Assembly (NCBI RefSeq): GCF_000217815.1
Contig: NC_015707.1
Coordinates: 1,042,014-1,106,013 of the forward strand
Length of the DNA: 64,000 nucleotides
Reading direction: 5' to 3'
Source: Pseudothermotoga thermarum DSM 5069
GTDB taxonomy: Bacteria > Thermotogota > Thermotogae > Thermotogales > DSM-5069
Below, one piece after another: positions 17,176-25,380 of this stretch (its first letter is position 1; each line of letters starts with the position of its first letter). Position numbers and translations under genes: made by a program. The notes under the pieces were generated by a model. That model saw nothing but the letters and a program-made list of their open reading frames with translations. It was not told where the DNA came from and searched no databases.

Positions 17176-17746
17176 CCCAACCGATTTGTTGATAGCAGTT
17201 GATGGAGGGGTCAAATTTTTGCTTTCACGTGGTTTATTACCACATATCTTTGTGGGAGACGCCGATTCGGTTGATCAATCTCAGTTAAAGATGCTTGAAA
17301 AAAGTGGTTGTGAGGTGATGCTTTATCCTCAGGAAAAAGATGAAATAGACGCAGAACTTGCAATCGAAGAGGCTATCAAAAGGCAAGCTCAGCAGATAAT
17401 CGTTGTGGGCTGGAAGGGTGATAGGATAGACATGATCCTTGCCTTGATTTATCTGATGGCTCGTTGCAAAGTGCCTATAAAAGCGGTGTCTGACGATCTT
17501 GAAATGGGAACGGTGAGTGGAGAAGCTTTACTCGAAGCAGAAGTTGGTGAAAAGTGGTCAATTCTTCCAATATGTGGCGATGCTTCAAAGGTTACTTTGA
17601 AAGGGTTCAAATACAATCTTTGCGAAGCAGTTATGCCTTGTTTAAAACCTTTTGGTGTTAGCAACGTTGCTCTTTCAAACCGTGTTTTCATAAGTGTCAA
17701 AGAAGGAAAGGTGGTTTATTTTAGATGGAGAAGAGAACCGTTGTGA
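17117..17746 (+). CDS. thiN: Thiamine pyrophosphokinase
   Basis: Transfers pyrophosphate from ATP to thiamine to make thiamine diphosphate. About 209 residues with LIAVDGGVKFLLSRGLLPHIFVGDADSVD, EKDEIDAELAIEEA and VVGWKGDRIDMILALIYLM, the family's nucleotide- and thiamine-binding blocks. The ATG at 17117 gives the conserved N-terminus MRCLLFLNG. It overlaps the rpoN 3' end by 59 bases, a long overlap that suggests coupled translation. No thiamine riboswitch precedes it. Confidence 0.9.
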   Translation: MRCLLFLNGKYGEREEIKLDPTDLLIAVDGGVKFLLSRGLLPHIFVGDADSVDQSQLKMLEKSGCEVMLYPQEKDEIDAELAIEEAIKRQAQQIIVVGWKGDRIDMILALIYLMARCKVPIKAVSDDLEMGTVSGEALLEAEVGEKWSILPICGDASKVTLKGFKYNLCEAVMPCLKPFGVSNVALSNRVFISVKEGKVVYFRWRREPL

Positions 17747-18804
17747 TTGTCGGCGCAACTGGGTCCATAGGTCTTCAAACTTTGGATGTCCTTTCTAAAC
17801 TGACTTTCTTCAAGTTAATTGGCATAACATATCATTCAAACGAAGAACTGGCGATGAGGATAGCAAAGGAATACAAAATTGAAAACATCGTTTGCACAAT
17901 GAACGGATTACAAAAGCTTTTTGAGTTGTTTGAAAGACTTCGCCCTGATATAACTGTTGTTTGTGTTCCTGGTTTTGTAAGCCTACCTATTACTTTGAAG
18001 GCAATAGAATGTTGTAAAAGGGTTCTTCTTGCAAGCAAAGAAGCTCTTGTGTGTGGTGGTTGGCTTGTTAGAAGTTGGGTTAGAAAATTCAACGTGGAAC
18101 TTTTACCGGTTGACAGCGAGCACAACGCGCTTTTTCAAATAATCGAAAAAGATGTTGAAAAAGTTTTGATAACTTCCTCAGGTGGTGCTTTGAGGGATTG
18201 GAAGCTTGAAGATCTTGAGAAAGCAACCGTCAAAGATGTTTTAAACCATCCGGTCTGGAAAATGGGAAAAAGGATCACCGTTGATTCTGCAACGATGGTC
18301 AACAAAGCTTTCGAAGTTCTTGAGGCTTGCGAACTTTTTTCGCTTCAAAGTGATCAAGTCGAAGTTTTGATTCACAGACAAGGAATCGTTCATGCCGCGG
18401 TTTTTTTGAAAGACGGCACAGTTAAAATGCACGTTGGTTATCCCGACATGAGGATACCAATTGCTTTTGCTTTGACCTATCCGCACAGGTATTACTCAAA
18501 CCCAACTTGGCCCGATTTGATCAGTACCCCCTTATCTTTTGGACCGGTCGATCAACGTAGATATCCATGTTTTCACATCGTCTACGAAATATCCAAAGAC
18601 TACGCCAAAAGAACAGCTTACAACGCTGCAGACGAGGTTGCCGTTAACGCTTTTTTGAATGGACGAATCAAGTTTACGGATATCTGTAAAGTGATCATCA
18701 AAGTCGTTGAAAAAACGACTGGAACGTGCCGCGATTTAAAAGACCTTGAAGAAATAGACCAAAGGAGTAGAATCTTAGCTGAAGAGGTGATCAAATGTCT
18801 GTAG
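17725..18804 (+). CDS. dxr: Dxr, 1-deoxy-D-xylulose-5-phosphate reductoisomerase
   Basis: First committed step of the MEP isoprenoid pathway. The 359 residues show the NADPH loop VGATGSIGLQTLDVL, the metal and substrate blocks LLPVDSEHNALFQ, SSGGALRD and HPVWKMGKRITVDSATMVNKAFEVLEA, and HRQGIVHAAVFLKDGTVKMHVGYPDMR. ATG 17725 overlaps thiN by 22 bases. Two genes later ispG encodes another step of the same pathway. Confidence 0.97.
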   Translation: MEKRTVVIVGATGSIGLQTLDVLSKLTFFKLIGITYHSNEELAMRIAKEYKIENIVCTMNGLQKLFELFERLRPDITVVCVPGFVSLPITLKAIECCKRVLLASKEALVCGGWLVRSWVRKFNVELLPVDSEHNALFQIIEKDVEKVLITSSGGALRDWKLEDLEKATVKDVLNHPVWKMGKRITVDSATMVNKAFEVLEACELFSLQSDQVEVLIHRQGIVHAAVFLKDGTVKMHVGYPDMRIPIAFALTYPHRYYSNPTWPDLISTPLSFGPVDQRRYPCFHIVYEISKDYAKRTAYNAADEVAVNAFLNGRIKFTDICKVIIKVVEKTTGTCRDLKDLEEIDQRSRILAEEVIKCL

Positions 18805-20279
18805 TTTATTTTTTGCTCATTTTGATGGCAGTTATAACCGTTCATGAACTTGGCCATTTTGTGTTCGCAAGGATGTTTGGCGTAGACGTTTTGGAATTCG
18901 CCATCGGTTTTGGACCAAAAATTTATGAAAAGAAAGGGAAAAGAACCAATTTCAGAATAAACGTTTTTCCAATCGGTGGTTACGTGAGGTTAGCCGGAGA
19001 AGACGTTTCTGAAAACTATACTGAAGGAGTCGTTCCTATCACGAGTAAACCTGCTTGGCAAAGGCTTTTGATTTTCGCTTCAGGTCCGATATTCTCCATA
19101 CTTGCTGGTTATTTTCTCTTCATTCTGATCGTCGCATCTTGGGGAATACCTGTGGTCGGAATAGCACAAGTTGAAGCAGATTCACCCGCACAAATGGCTG
19201 GCTTGCAACCCAACGACTTAATAATAAAAGTCAACGGCAGCAGAGTTTACGACAGTTATACTGTAACTCAAATAGTGCGAAGAGGTAAACCAGTAAAACT
19301 CACAATTTTAAGGGAAGGAAAGTACCTCACTGTGGAAGTTCAACCTGTTTTGTTTGAGGAGAACCACTTTCTAACGCTCACCGGTGTGATGGGAACACCA
19401 GGAACAACGATAGAAAAAATATCTGGAAGAGACCTTGAGCCACAGTTTATAAACTCGCTTGTTAACCAATTCGTGTCGATAGAATTTTCCGAAGGAAAAT
19501 TGTTTGGTACCTTAAGGGCTTATCAATACATGCCAAGTCGGTATGCGATAGGCTTTTACTTTTCAGGTGCTTCCAATGTCTTTAGAAAAGATTTTCCTCC
19601 ATTTCAAAAAGAAGATGTCCTTTTGGCCATTAACGGTTTTGAAATTAAAAACAACGTTGACTTGGCAAGGGCATATCAGCTTTTAATCGTTGGACAAGAT
19701 GGATATTACCTTGAAGCAAACGGAAGAAAGGTCGTCTTTGATAGTTATGGCTTTCCACCCGAAGTTGAGGTGGAAGTTTTGCGTAAGGGAAAAGTTGAGA
19801 AGATTTTGATCTCCAGCAATCTTTTACGAACCATCTTTGAACAGCCTGGAGCTTTTCAACCTAGTATTTCAAACATGAAACTCAAAAACCCCTTGGAAAC
19901 AATCATCGTTGCAGTTGACAGATGTAACAAGGTTGTATTGATGATGTACCGAACGCTTTTCGGGGGAAGATTGCGCGAAACAGGGGGTTTTGTGGGACCA
20001 ATTGGACTTGTCTCAGTTGTATCTGAGGCTGCAAAAGTGGGTTTAGAACAGGTGCTAACGCTTGTGGCTTTTATAACCATGAGCCTTGGTATTTTTAACC
20101 TTTTACCGCTGCCTGCTTTGGATGGAGGACGTATTGCCTTTTCGCTTTTTGAAATGATAACGAGAAAGAAAATCGATCCAAAGATTGAGGCCATAATCCA
20201 CACAATAGGTTTCGTTTTGCTGATGATGTTCATGATCTTTGTGACTTTCTCAGATGTGGGAAGGTTGCTTGAACGATGA
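18795..20279 (+). CDS. rseP: RseP-type site-2 protease
   Basis: Intramembrane zinc metalloprotease of the M50 family, which cuts membrane-spanning segments such as those of anti-sigma factors or leftover signal peptides. The HExxH motif is in the first helix (VHELGH, residues 16-21), and the third ligand region is [12 protein letters not shown] near the C-terminus. A PDZ domain is clear at about residues 112-190; a second, PDZ-like stretch follows from about 270 to 345. The protein is 494 residues, longer than the usual 350-450. It overlaps dxr by 10 bases and ispG by 4, the common dxr-rseP-ispG order. Confidence 0.94.
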   Translation: MSVVYFLLILMAVITVHELGHFVFARMFGVDVLEFAIGFGPKIYEKKGKRTNFRINVFPIGGYVRLAGEDVSENYTEGVVPITSKPAWQRLLIFASGPIFSILAGYFLFILIVASWGIPVVGIAQVEADSPAQMAGLQPNDLIIKVNGSRVYDSYTVTQIVRRGKPVKLTILREGKYLTVEVQPVLFEENHFLTLTGVMGTPGTTIEKISGRDLEPQFINSLVNQFVSIEFSEGKLFGTLRAYQYMPSRYAIGFYFSGASNVFRKDFPPFQKEDVLLAINGFEIKNNVDLARAYQLLIVGQDGYYLEANGRKVVFDSYGFPPEVEVEVLRKGKVEKILISSNLLRTIFEQPGAFQPSISNMKLKNPLETIIVAVDRCNKVVLMMYRTLFGGRLRETGGFVGPIGLVSVVSEAAKVGLEQVLTLVAFITMSLGIFNLLPLPALDGGRIAFSLFEMITRKKIDPKIEAIIHTIGFVLLMMFMIFVTFSDVGRLLER

Positions 20280-21310
20280 GAAAAGCTGTTAGAGTTGGAA
20301 AAGTGATCATAGGTGGAGGAAGTCCTGTATCAATACAATCCATGACGAACACACCAACTGTCGACGTGGAGAAAACAGTTCAACAAATCGTTGAACTTCA
20401 AATGGCTGGATGCGAAATAGTGAGGCTCGCCATACCGGATTTTGAAAGCGCAAAAGCTTTGAAGCAGATAAAAGAAAAGGTTTCCATACCGCTGGTGGCA
20501 GATATACATTTTGATCACAGGTTAGCGATAGAATCAATCAAAAACGGTGCCGATAAAATCCGAATCAATCCTGGAAACATTGGGGCAAAATGGAAAGTAC
20601 AAGAAGTGGCAAGGGTTGCCAGTGAATACAAAGTGCCAATTCGAGTTGGATCGAACAGCGGTTCGATACCGAAAGAGTTTGAAAAATACGAACGTTCAGT
20701 TGCGCTTGCCGAAGCGGCTTTGAGGGAAGTTAGGTACTTAGAAGAGGTTGGATTTGAAAACATAGTGGTTTCGGCAAAAAGCACAGATGTTCTTGAAACA
20801 ATAAAGGCAAACGAATACATAGCATCAAAGGTTGATTATCCCATTCACCTCGGTGTTACAGAAGCTGGAACCTACGAAATGGCTGTGATCAAATCTTCGA
20901 TAGCTTTAGGCTATCTTCTTTTGAAAGGCATTGGGGATACGATACGCGTTTCGATTGCAGGAGATCCCGTCAAAGAAGTAGTTGTGGCAAAGAAGTTATT
21001 AATAGCTTTGGGTTTAAGAAAAGGTGGACAAGTGATAGCTTGCCCTACCTGCGCCAGGGCCGAAATAGATGTTGAAGAAATAGCAAAAAAGATAGAACCT
21101 CTTGTCGAGAAAACCAACTTAACTGTTGCTGTGATGGGATGTGTGGTCAACGGTATAGGGGAAGGAAAACATGCCGATATCGGTGTTGCTGGAACCAAGT
21201 CAGGTGTTGTGATATTTAGAAAAGGAGAAATTTTAAAAACAGTTTCCCACACAGATCTTGAAAAAGAATTGATGGAGCTTTTGAACAGCGTGATGAATGA
21301 GAAAACTTAA
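20276..21310 (+). CDS. ispG: IspG, 4-hydroxy-3-methylbut-2-enyl diphosphate synthase
   Basis: [4Fe-4S] enzyme of the MEP pathway that converts MEcPP to HMBPP. The 344-residue compact bacterial form has [17 protein letters not shown]-like opening residues, the cluster cysteines in [11 protein letters not shown] and [21 protein letters not shown], and [12 protein letters not shown] in the TIM barrel. ATG 20276 overlaps rseP. It is the last gene of the long co-directional run that begins at flgM. Confidence 0.97.
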   Translation: MRKAVRVGKVIIGGGSPVSIQSMTNTPTVDVEKTVQQIVELQMAGCEIVRLAIPDFESAKALKQIKEKVSIPLVADIHFDHRLAIESIKNGADKIRINPGNIGAKWKVQEVARVASEYKVPIRVGSNSGSIPKEFEKYERSVALAEAALREVRYLEEVGFENIVVSAKSTDVLETIKANEYIASKVDYPIHLGVTEAGTYEMAVIKSSIALGYLLLKGIGDTIRVSIAGDPVKEVVVAKKLLIALGLRKGGQVIACPTCARAEIDVEEIAKKIEPLVEKTNLTVAVMGCVVNGIGEGKHADIGVAGTKSGVVIFRKGEILKTVSHTDLEKELMELLNSVMNEKT

Positions 21311-21338
21311 TTTTGGAGTAATTTTGTCGAAATATTGA

Positions 21339-21360
21339 AATTGTACACTAATTGTACACT
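21339..21360. repeat. Tandem 11-bp repeat upstream of osmC
   Basis: AATTGTACACT occurs twice, end to end, in the 71-base gap between ispG and osmC. The period is about one helix turn. Within it, TACACTAATTGTA is an imperfect inverted repeat loosely like operators of OhrR-type regulators that control osmC/ohr genes in other bacteria. A regulator site is an inference. No good -35/-10 pair was found around it. Confidence 0.5.
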
Positions 21361-21381
21361 ATTTGCTGGAGGTGAATAACG

Positions 21382-21816
21382 ATGGAAGTAAGTTTCTCTG
21401 TACATGCAAAATCTTTATCAAAAACTTTGACCGAAGTAAAGGCTAGAAATTTCACTATCTACATCGATGAGCCACCAAATCTTGGTGGTCAAGACAAAGG
21501 TGCCACTCCCGTTGAATATTTACTTGCAACTCTTGCAGGATGTATAAACGTGGTTGGAAGTTTGGTTGCAAAAGAAATGGGTATCAACTTTGAAAACTTC
21601 GAGATCGAAATCAAGGGTGTTTTGGACCCATCAAAATTCCAGGGAAAGCAAACAAATGAACGCGCTGGCTTTAAGAAAATAGACGTAAACATAAAAGTTA
21701 AAACCAACGCTGAAAAGCAGCTTGTTGAAAAATGGCTTGAAACGGTCAAAAATCGTTGTCCAGTTTCCGACAACCTCGTCAATCCAACTCCTGTAAGCTT
21801 TAATTTAAACGTCTAA
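21382..21816 (+). CDS. OsmC family thiol peroxidase-like protein
   Basis: A 144-residue OsmC/Ohr-family protein, which in other members reduces organic hydroperoxides through a cysteine pair. Both expected cysteines are present: C54 in LAGCINVVGS and C126 in NRCPVSDNL. The opening SVHAKSLSKTLTEVKARNFTIYIDEPPNLGGQDKGATPVEYLLATLAG is typical of the YhfA-like branch. ATG 21382 follows GGAGGTGAATAAC. It is monocistronic, ended by a strong terminator. The exact substrate cannot be told. Confidence 0.88.
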   Translation: MEVSFSVHAKSLSKTLTEVKARNFTIYIDEPPNLGGQDKGATPVEYLLATLAGCINVVGSLVAKEMGINFENFEIEIKGVLDPSKFQGKQTNERAGFKKIDVNIKVKTNAEKQLVEKWLETVKNRCPVSDNLVNPTPVSFNLNV

Positions 21817-21833
21817 GCGACTTTTGATAAAAC

Positions 21834-21870
21834 AAAAAAGGGGAAGTCCAAAACGGACTTCCCCTTTTTT
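21834..21870. terminator. Strong bidirectional terminator after osmC
   Basis: A 16-bp stem: six A and GGGGAAGTCC (21834-21849), loop AAAAC, then GGACTTCCCC and six T (21855-21870). It has the U-run on both strands, so it can end osmC from the left and the tRNA-Glu transcript from the right. Confidence 0.9.
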
Positions 21871-21900
21871 CAAAATGACGGGACCTCGAACTTTAAAGCC

Positions 21901-21975
21901 TGGTAGCCCCACGGGGAATCGAACCCCGACCTTCGGACTGAGAATCCGACGGACTTGCCGTTATCCTATGGGGCC
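21901..21975 (-). tRNA. tRNA-Glu (anticodon CTC)
   Basis: A 75-base cloverleaf with encoded CCA (TGG at 21901-21903 on the plus strand). The acceptor stem GGCCCCA pairs with TGGGGCT, with a G-T first pair. The anticodon arm TCGGA-TTCTCAG-TCCGA gives CTC (complement of 21940-21942). The T arm is CGGGG-TTCGATT-CCCCG. A promoter is visible upstream and a shared terminator downstream. Confidence 0.93.
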
Positions 21976-21986
21976 ACACCAAGTAT

Positions 21987-22014
21987 TTTATACCACAATT
22001 TTTGTGTTTTTCAA
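21987..22014 (-). promoter_or_regulatory. Promoter for tRNA-Glu
   Basis: On the minus strand, TTGAAA (22014-22009), 16 bases, TATAAA (21992-21987). The predicted start is a few bases upstream of the mature tRNA 5' end at 21975. It matches the housekeeping sigma pattern well and lies in the 58-base gap after uxuB. Confidence 0.7.
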
Positions 22015-22033
22015 GCCCTAAAATTTATCTACT

Positions 22034-22858
22034 TCACACACCAGAATAGGCGTTGAATCCACCGTCGATTGGTATTACGGCTCCCGTTACAAACTTTGAA
22101 GCATCCGAGGCCAACCAAATGCAAACACCTATCAGATCATCTGGATCGCCGAATCTTCCCATTGGTGTGTGGTCGATTATAGCTTTTCCGCGAGGAGTTA
22201 AGTTGCCATTCTCATCCACCAAAAGGTATCTATTTTGATGCGTCAAGAAGAAGCCAGGAGCTATTGCATTGACTCTAACCTTTTTGTTGTACTCCAGTGC
22301 AAAATAAACCGCCAACCACTGAGTGAAGTTGCTTACGGCAGCTTTTGCGGCAGAATATCCCACAACTCTTGTCAGCGGTCTATATGCTGCCATTGAGGAG
22401 ATGTTGATTATCGAACCACCCTCCGGATTCTTGGCAATCGTTTTTCCAAAAACTTGGCACGGCAAAATGGCTCCTCCAAACAAGTTCAAATTCACAACTT
22501 TTTGAAGGGCGTCAAAGGGCAAATCGAAAAAGCTTAGCTCAGGTGAAGTTGTGGCTTCCTTTATGTTTCCACCAGCGGCGTTCAATAAAACGTCGACTTT
22601 TCCAAAATCTTTTATGATCTCATCGTGTGTTGCTTTTATGCTGTCTAGGTTTAAAACATCCATGTAATATCCCTTTGCGTCTATGCCTTCTTTTCTCATA
22701 TCTTCAGCTACAGCTTCTGCGTTTTTTATATCACAAATTGCTATTTTTGCCCCACATTTTCCCATTCCCTTTCCAATGGCAGATCCAAGAACTCCTGCTC
22801 CACCTGTGATAACAACCACTTTTCCTTCCAAACTGAACATCTCCAAAATTGATCTCAT
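22034..22858 (-). CDS. uxuB: SDR-type D-mannonate oxidoreductase (fructuronate reductase)
   Basis: Short-chain dehydrogenase of 274 residues, similar to the UxuB/YjmF type that reduces D-fructuronate to D-mannonate with NAD(P)H. The cofactor loop is VITGGAGVLGSAIG, the structural motif is NAAGG and the catalytic part is INISSMAAYRPLTRVVGYSAAKAA (Ser, Tyr, Lys). ATG 22858 lies 8 bases after AGGAGG and overlaps the uxaE stop. Pairing with uxaE makes fructuronate the expected substrate. Substrate choice is inferred from context, since SDR sequences are poorly specific. Confidence 0.82.
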   Translation of the reverse strand: MRSILEMFSLEGKVVVITGGAGVLGSAIGKGMGKCGAKIAICDIKNAEAVAEDMRKEGIDAKGYYMDVLNLDSIKATHDEIIKDFGKVDVLLNAAGGNIKEATTSPELSFFDLPFDALQKVVNLNLFGGAILPCQVFGKTIAKNPEGGSIINISSMAAYRPLTRVVGYSAAKAAVSNFTQWLAVYFALEYNKKVRVNAIAPGFFLTHQNRYLLVDENGNLTPRGKAIIDHTPMGRFGDPDDLIGVCIWLASDASKFVTGAVIPIDGGFNAYSGV

Positions 22859-24339
22859 TTTTCAATCCTCCTTTCCAAGCCAAGCAAACTAAGATGTTTT
22901 CTCATATGTTTTTCGACAAAATCGTAATGTAAGTCTTCGTTCTCCTGAAGTACCTTCAAAATTCTTTCCTTGAACAACCATCTTCCATTTTCATCTTTTG
23001 CCGTTAAAACCGAACCGTAGGTTATATGTATCAACTGTCTTGAATCTGGCATGTCTAAAAGTTTTACAAGTTCCTCATTTTTCATTTTGTCAACGTCTGG
23101 TATCTTGGAAAGGTCAGTTGTCACGTGGTAAGATTTTCTATCCTGCTCAAATTTGGTTAAAGCAAACTTGTGGATTTCCCTGTAAAGCTCCGGATCTTTC
23201 ACCGCTACAACTCTTATTGCTTCTAGATAATTTGTCCCAGCCGTTTTCACGTGGAACTCTCCTTCCGTTGCTTCAGAGAAGATCGGATAAACACTGAATT
23301 TATCGCTGCCAGAATGCAAAGAAAGCTTGTAGCCACCCAGTTCTTTTGATATCTTTGAATGCGTGATAATCTCTTTTCTAAACATTTCCATGTCTCCTAT
23401 GTAGTCAATACCTTTCTGCCATTCTCCAGAAAACCTTAAAGCGAGTGTTTTAAAGTCTATTCCGCGTCTTCTAAGTTCTTTGACTATGAAAATGTGGGCA
23501 AGTGGTGTGGTCGGTACGGCAGTTTCGTCGATGGAAACCTCAAAGTCAAACGGTTTGCCCTTTGCTTTCAAAACATCGTAGCATTTACAAACATGTTCGA
23601 TCGCATCTATGTAGGTCACAAATATTTCGGCAAATTCCTCATCGGTCATTCTAAATTCGAAGTCTTTGAACTTGTAAAGCTTCCCAACGTATCTCATCTC
23701 AAGTTCACGTCTTATTTTGTTGTCTTGATAAAGACTTTGAAATTCTTTTTGACTTAATTTTGAGACATCCTTGATGTGATCTGAAGGATCCACTGTATAC
23801 ATTGTAAAACCCTCGTTTGAAGCTTTTTCTAAGTCCTCTATTTCTTTCACATGGTCTGCATCTGCACCAAATTCAAAGTTATAACCACTTTCAAAAACCC
23901 CCCAGACTGCATCGTCAAGGACGTCTTTGTACGTCCGACCAGTTCTGGAAAGTTCCCTGACCGACTGTTGAGCAAAAATCGGAAAAACCTCAAAATCCTT
24001 TGCCACTTTGGCATGAGCAGGTGTTGCAAGACCGATTCTGTCGCCAAAACCAAAAGAAGCTTTTTTGTTGATCGTGGTTGGATTTAAATTGATAATTTTT
24101 CTCAAAGCTAGCAAATTTTCGTGTGTTTTTTTGCACATTAAAACATCATTTGATCCAATTTGCCCGATCTTTTGTCCATCGAAAAGTTGACATATACCCT
24201 TTTTTCCCACAACAAACAATAATTTTTCTTTTCCATCGTTTCCAAGGAAAAAATAAGAATCTGTAATTATTCGTAACGAAGATCCATAGACCTTAAAACG
24301 ACCCGGAAAAGCTTTTAAAAATTCCTCAAGTAATTTCAC
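22855..24339 (-). CDS. uxaE: UxaE, tagaturonate/fructuronate epimerase
   Basis: Interconverts D-tagaturonate and D-fructuronate, a step first described in Thermotoga maritima hexuronate breakdown. The 494-residue protein has the characteristic block ASFGFGDRIGLATPAHAKVA, then FPIFAQQSVRELSRTGRT and ESGYNFEFGADADHVK. Start is GTG 24339, after AAGGAG. It lies between the DeoR regulator and uxuB with 4-16 base spacing, forming one operon. It links the product of the divergent inositol operon, tagaturonate, to mannonate. Confidence 0.9.
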   Translation of the reverse strand: MKLLEEFLKAFPGRFKVYGSSLRIITDSYFFLGNDGKEKLLFVVGKKGICQLFDGQKIGQIGSNDVLMCKKTHENLLALRKIINLNPTTINKKASFGFGDRIGLATPAHAKVAKDFEVFPIFAQQSVRELSRTGRTYKDVLDDAVWGVFESGYNFEFGADADHVKEIEDLEKASNEGFTMYTVDPSDHIKDVSKLSQKEFQSLYQDNKIRRELEMRYVGKLYKFKDFEFRMTDEEFAEIFVTYIDAIEHVCKCYDVLKAKGKPFDFEVSIDETAVPTTPLAHIFIVKELRRRGIDFKTLALRFSGEWQKGIDYIGDMEMFRKEIITHSKISKELGGYKLSLHSGSDKFSVYPIFSEATEGEFHVKTAGTNYLEAIRVVAVKDPELYREIHKFALTKFEQDRKSYHVTTDLSKIPDVDKMKNEELVKLLDMPDSRQLIHITYGSVLTAKDENGRWLFKERILKVLQENEDLHYDFVEKHMRKHLSLLGLERRIEK

Positions 24340-24354
24340 TTTACACCACTCCTT

Positions 24355-25119
24355 CTATACTTTGTAAACTTCCATCCCTTTTTCCAAAAGATATTTTTCA
24401 CATTCAGGTGGTATTCCAAAATCAGTTATCACGCCGTCTATTTCTTCTGGTGTTGCAAATGAGGCAAAGGCACTTCTATAGAATTTTGTTGAATCGGTCA
24501 CGATATATACCTTTGATGAACTTCTTATCATTGCTTTTTTAACATCAGCCTCAACAATACTTGGTGTCATAAAGCCTTTTTCGAACGAAAAACCGGTAGT
24601 TCCAAGGAAAGCTTTGTCGACGTTTATTTCCTCCAAAAATTTCAAAGTCCATGGTCCAACGAGGGATAAACTGTTTTCCCTTACAACCCCACCCAATACT
24701 AAAACTTCGATACCCAATTCTATCAATTTTGCCGCTATGAAGACGTTGTTTGTAACAACAGTTATTGAATTGAACTTAGCTTGTCTAAGTTCAAAGGTCA
24801 CGTAATAATTTGTGCTACTGCTATCGAGAATTATTGTATCACCATCGGTTATGAGTGAAACAATTTTTTTAGCTATTCGCCTTTTTTCGGCTTGTTTTTG
24901 ATGAATTTTCCTTAAAAAATTCCATTCAGAGCGTGAATGATCGGGAAGCATAGCTCCTCCATGTGTTCGAACCAAAAGTCCATTTGCTTCCAAAGCGTCA
25001 AGATCTTTTCTAATGGTTACACTACTTACCTTGAACTGCTCTACAAGTTCTTCAACTGTGACTTTACCGTTTTGTTTTAGTATTTCAATTATCATTTTCC
25101 TTCTTTCTTCTGTAAACAT
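24355..25119 (-). CDS. DeoR-family sugar-responsive repressor
   Basis: A 254-residue DeoR protein. The N-terminal winged HTH is KVTVEELVEQFKVSSVTIRKDLDALEANGLLVRTHGGAML. The C-terminal sensor domain has ISLITDGDTIILDSSSTNYY-like and SITVVTNN motifs, then GVITDFGIPPECEKYLLEKG; it usually binds a phosphorylated sugar intermediate. ATG 25119 follows GGGGGTG. It is the first gene of the uxaE-uxuB operon and faces iolM, so it is the likely local repressor of both sides. The effector is unknown. Confidence 0.9.
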   Translation of the reverse strand: MFTEERRKMIIEILKQNGKVTVEELVEQFKVSSVTIRKDLDALEANGLLVRTHGGAMLPDHSRSEWNFLRKIHQKQAEKRRIAKKIVSLITDGDTIILDSSSTNYYVTFELRQAKFNSITVVTNNVFIAAKLIELGIEVLVLGGVVRENSLSLVGPWTLKFLEEINVDKAFLGTTGFSFEKGFMTPSIVEADVKKAMIRSSSKVYIVTDSTKFYRSAFASFATPEEIDGVITDFGIPPECEKYLLEKGMEVYKV

Positions 25120-25155
25120 CGTTTACACCCCCTACAATATCATAACAAACTGATG

Positions 25156-25197
25156 TTTCGAAATTCAAATTCGAAAGTCTTCATTTTATTTCGAAAT
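25156..25197. promoter_or_regulatory. Cluster of TTCGAA boxes, candidate DeoR operators
   Basis: Three TTCGAA cores lie at 25157-25162, 25170-25175 and 25190-25195. Two are extended to TTTCGAAAT, and the last is a full palindrome ATTTCGAAAT at 25188-25197. A related AACGAAAT lies at 25220. They sit just upstream of the DeoR gene in the divergent gap. DeoR proteins often bind repeated TTTCG-type boxes, so an autoregulatory operator is likely, though inferred. Confidence 0.6.
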
Positions 25198-25294
25198 TTG
25201 CAGATACAAAAAGAAATAAAACGAAATAAAAACCAAAATCAAACTTATTCGCCAGCATTTGGGCTTAATTTCTGTTAAACAACTTTTTCTAAGC

Positions 25295-25322
25295 TTGATT
25301 TTATGTTGAAAATATTTATACT
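25295..25322 (+). promoter_or_regulatory. Promoter of the iol operon
   Basis: TTGATT (25295-25300), 16 bases, TATACT (25317-25322). This is a good housekeeping-type promoter 58 bases before the iolM start. It is the only clear plus-strand promoter in the 261-base divergent gap and should drive the 16-kb operon. Confidence 0.65.
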
Positions 25323-25336
25323 TAAAGTAACCTAGC

Positions 25337-25357
25337 TTGAGGCACGAAGTGCTTCAA
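25337..25357. promoter_or_regulatory. Imperfect palindrome downstream of the iol promoter
   Basis: TTGAGGCAC, spacer GAA, GTGCTTCAA: 8 of 9 arm positions pair. It lies about +8 to +28 from the predicted start, where a repressor would block transcription. It does not resemble the TTCGAA boxes, so a second regulator, or an RNA hairpin in the leader, is possible. Confidence 0.5.
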
Positions 25358-25380
25358 ACGTATTTTCAGGGGGAATTCCT

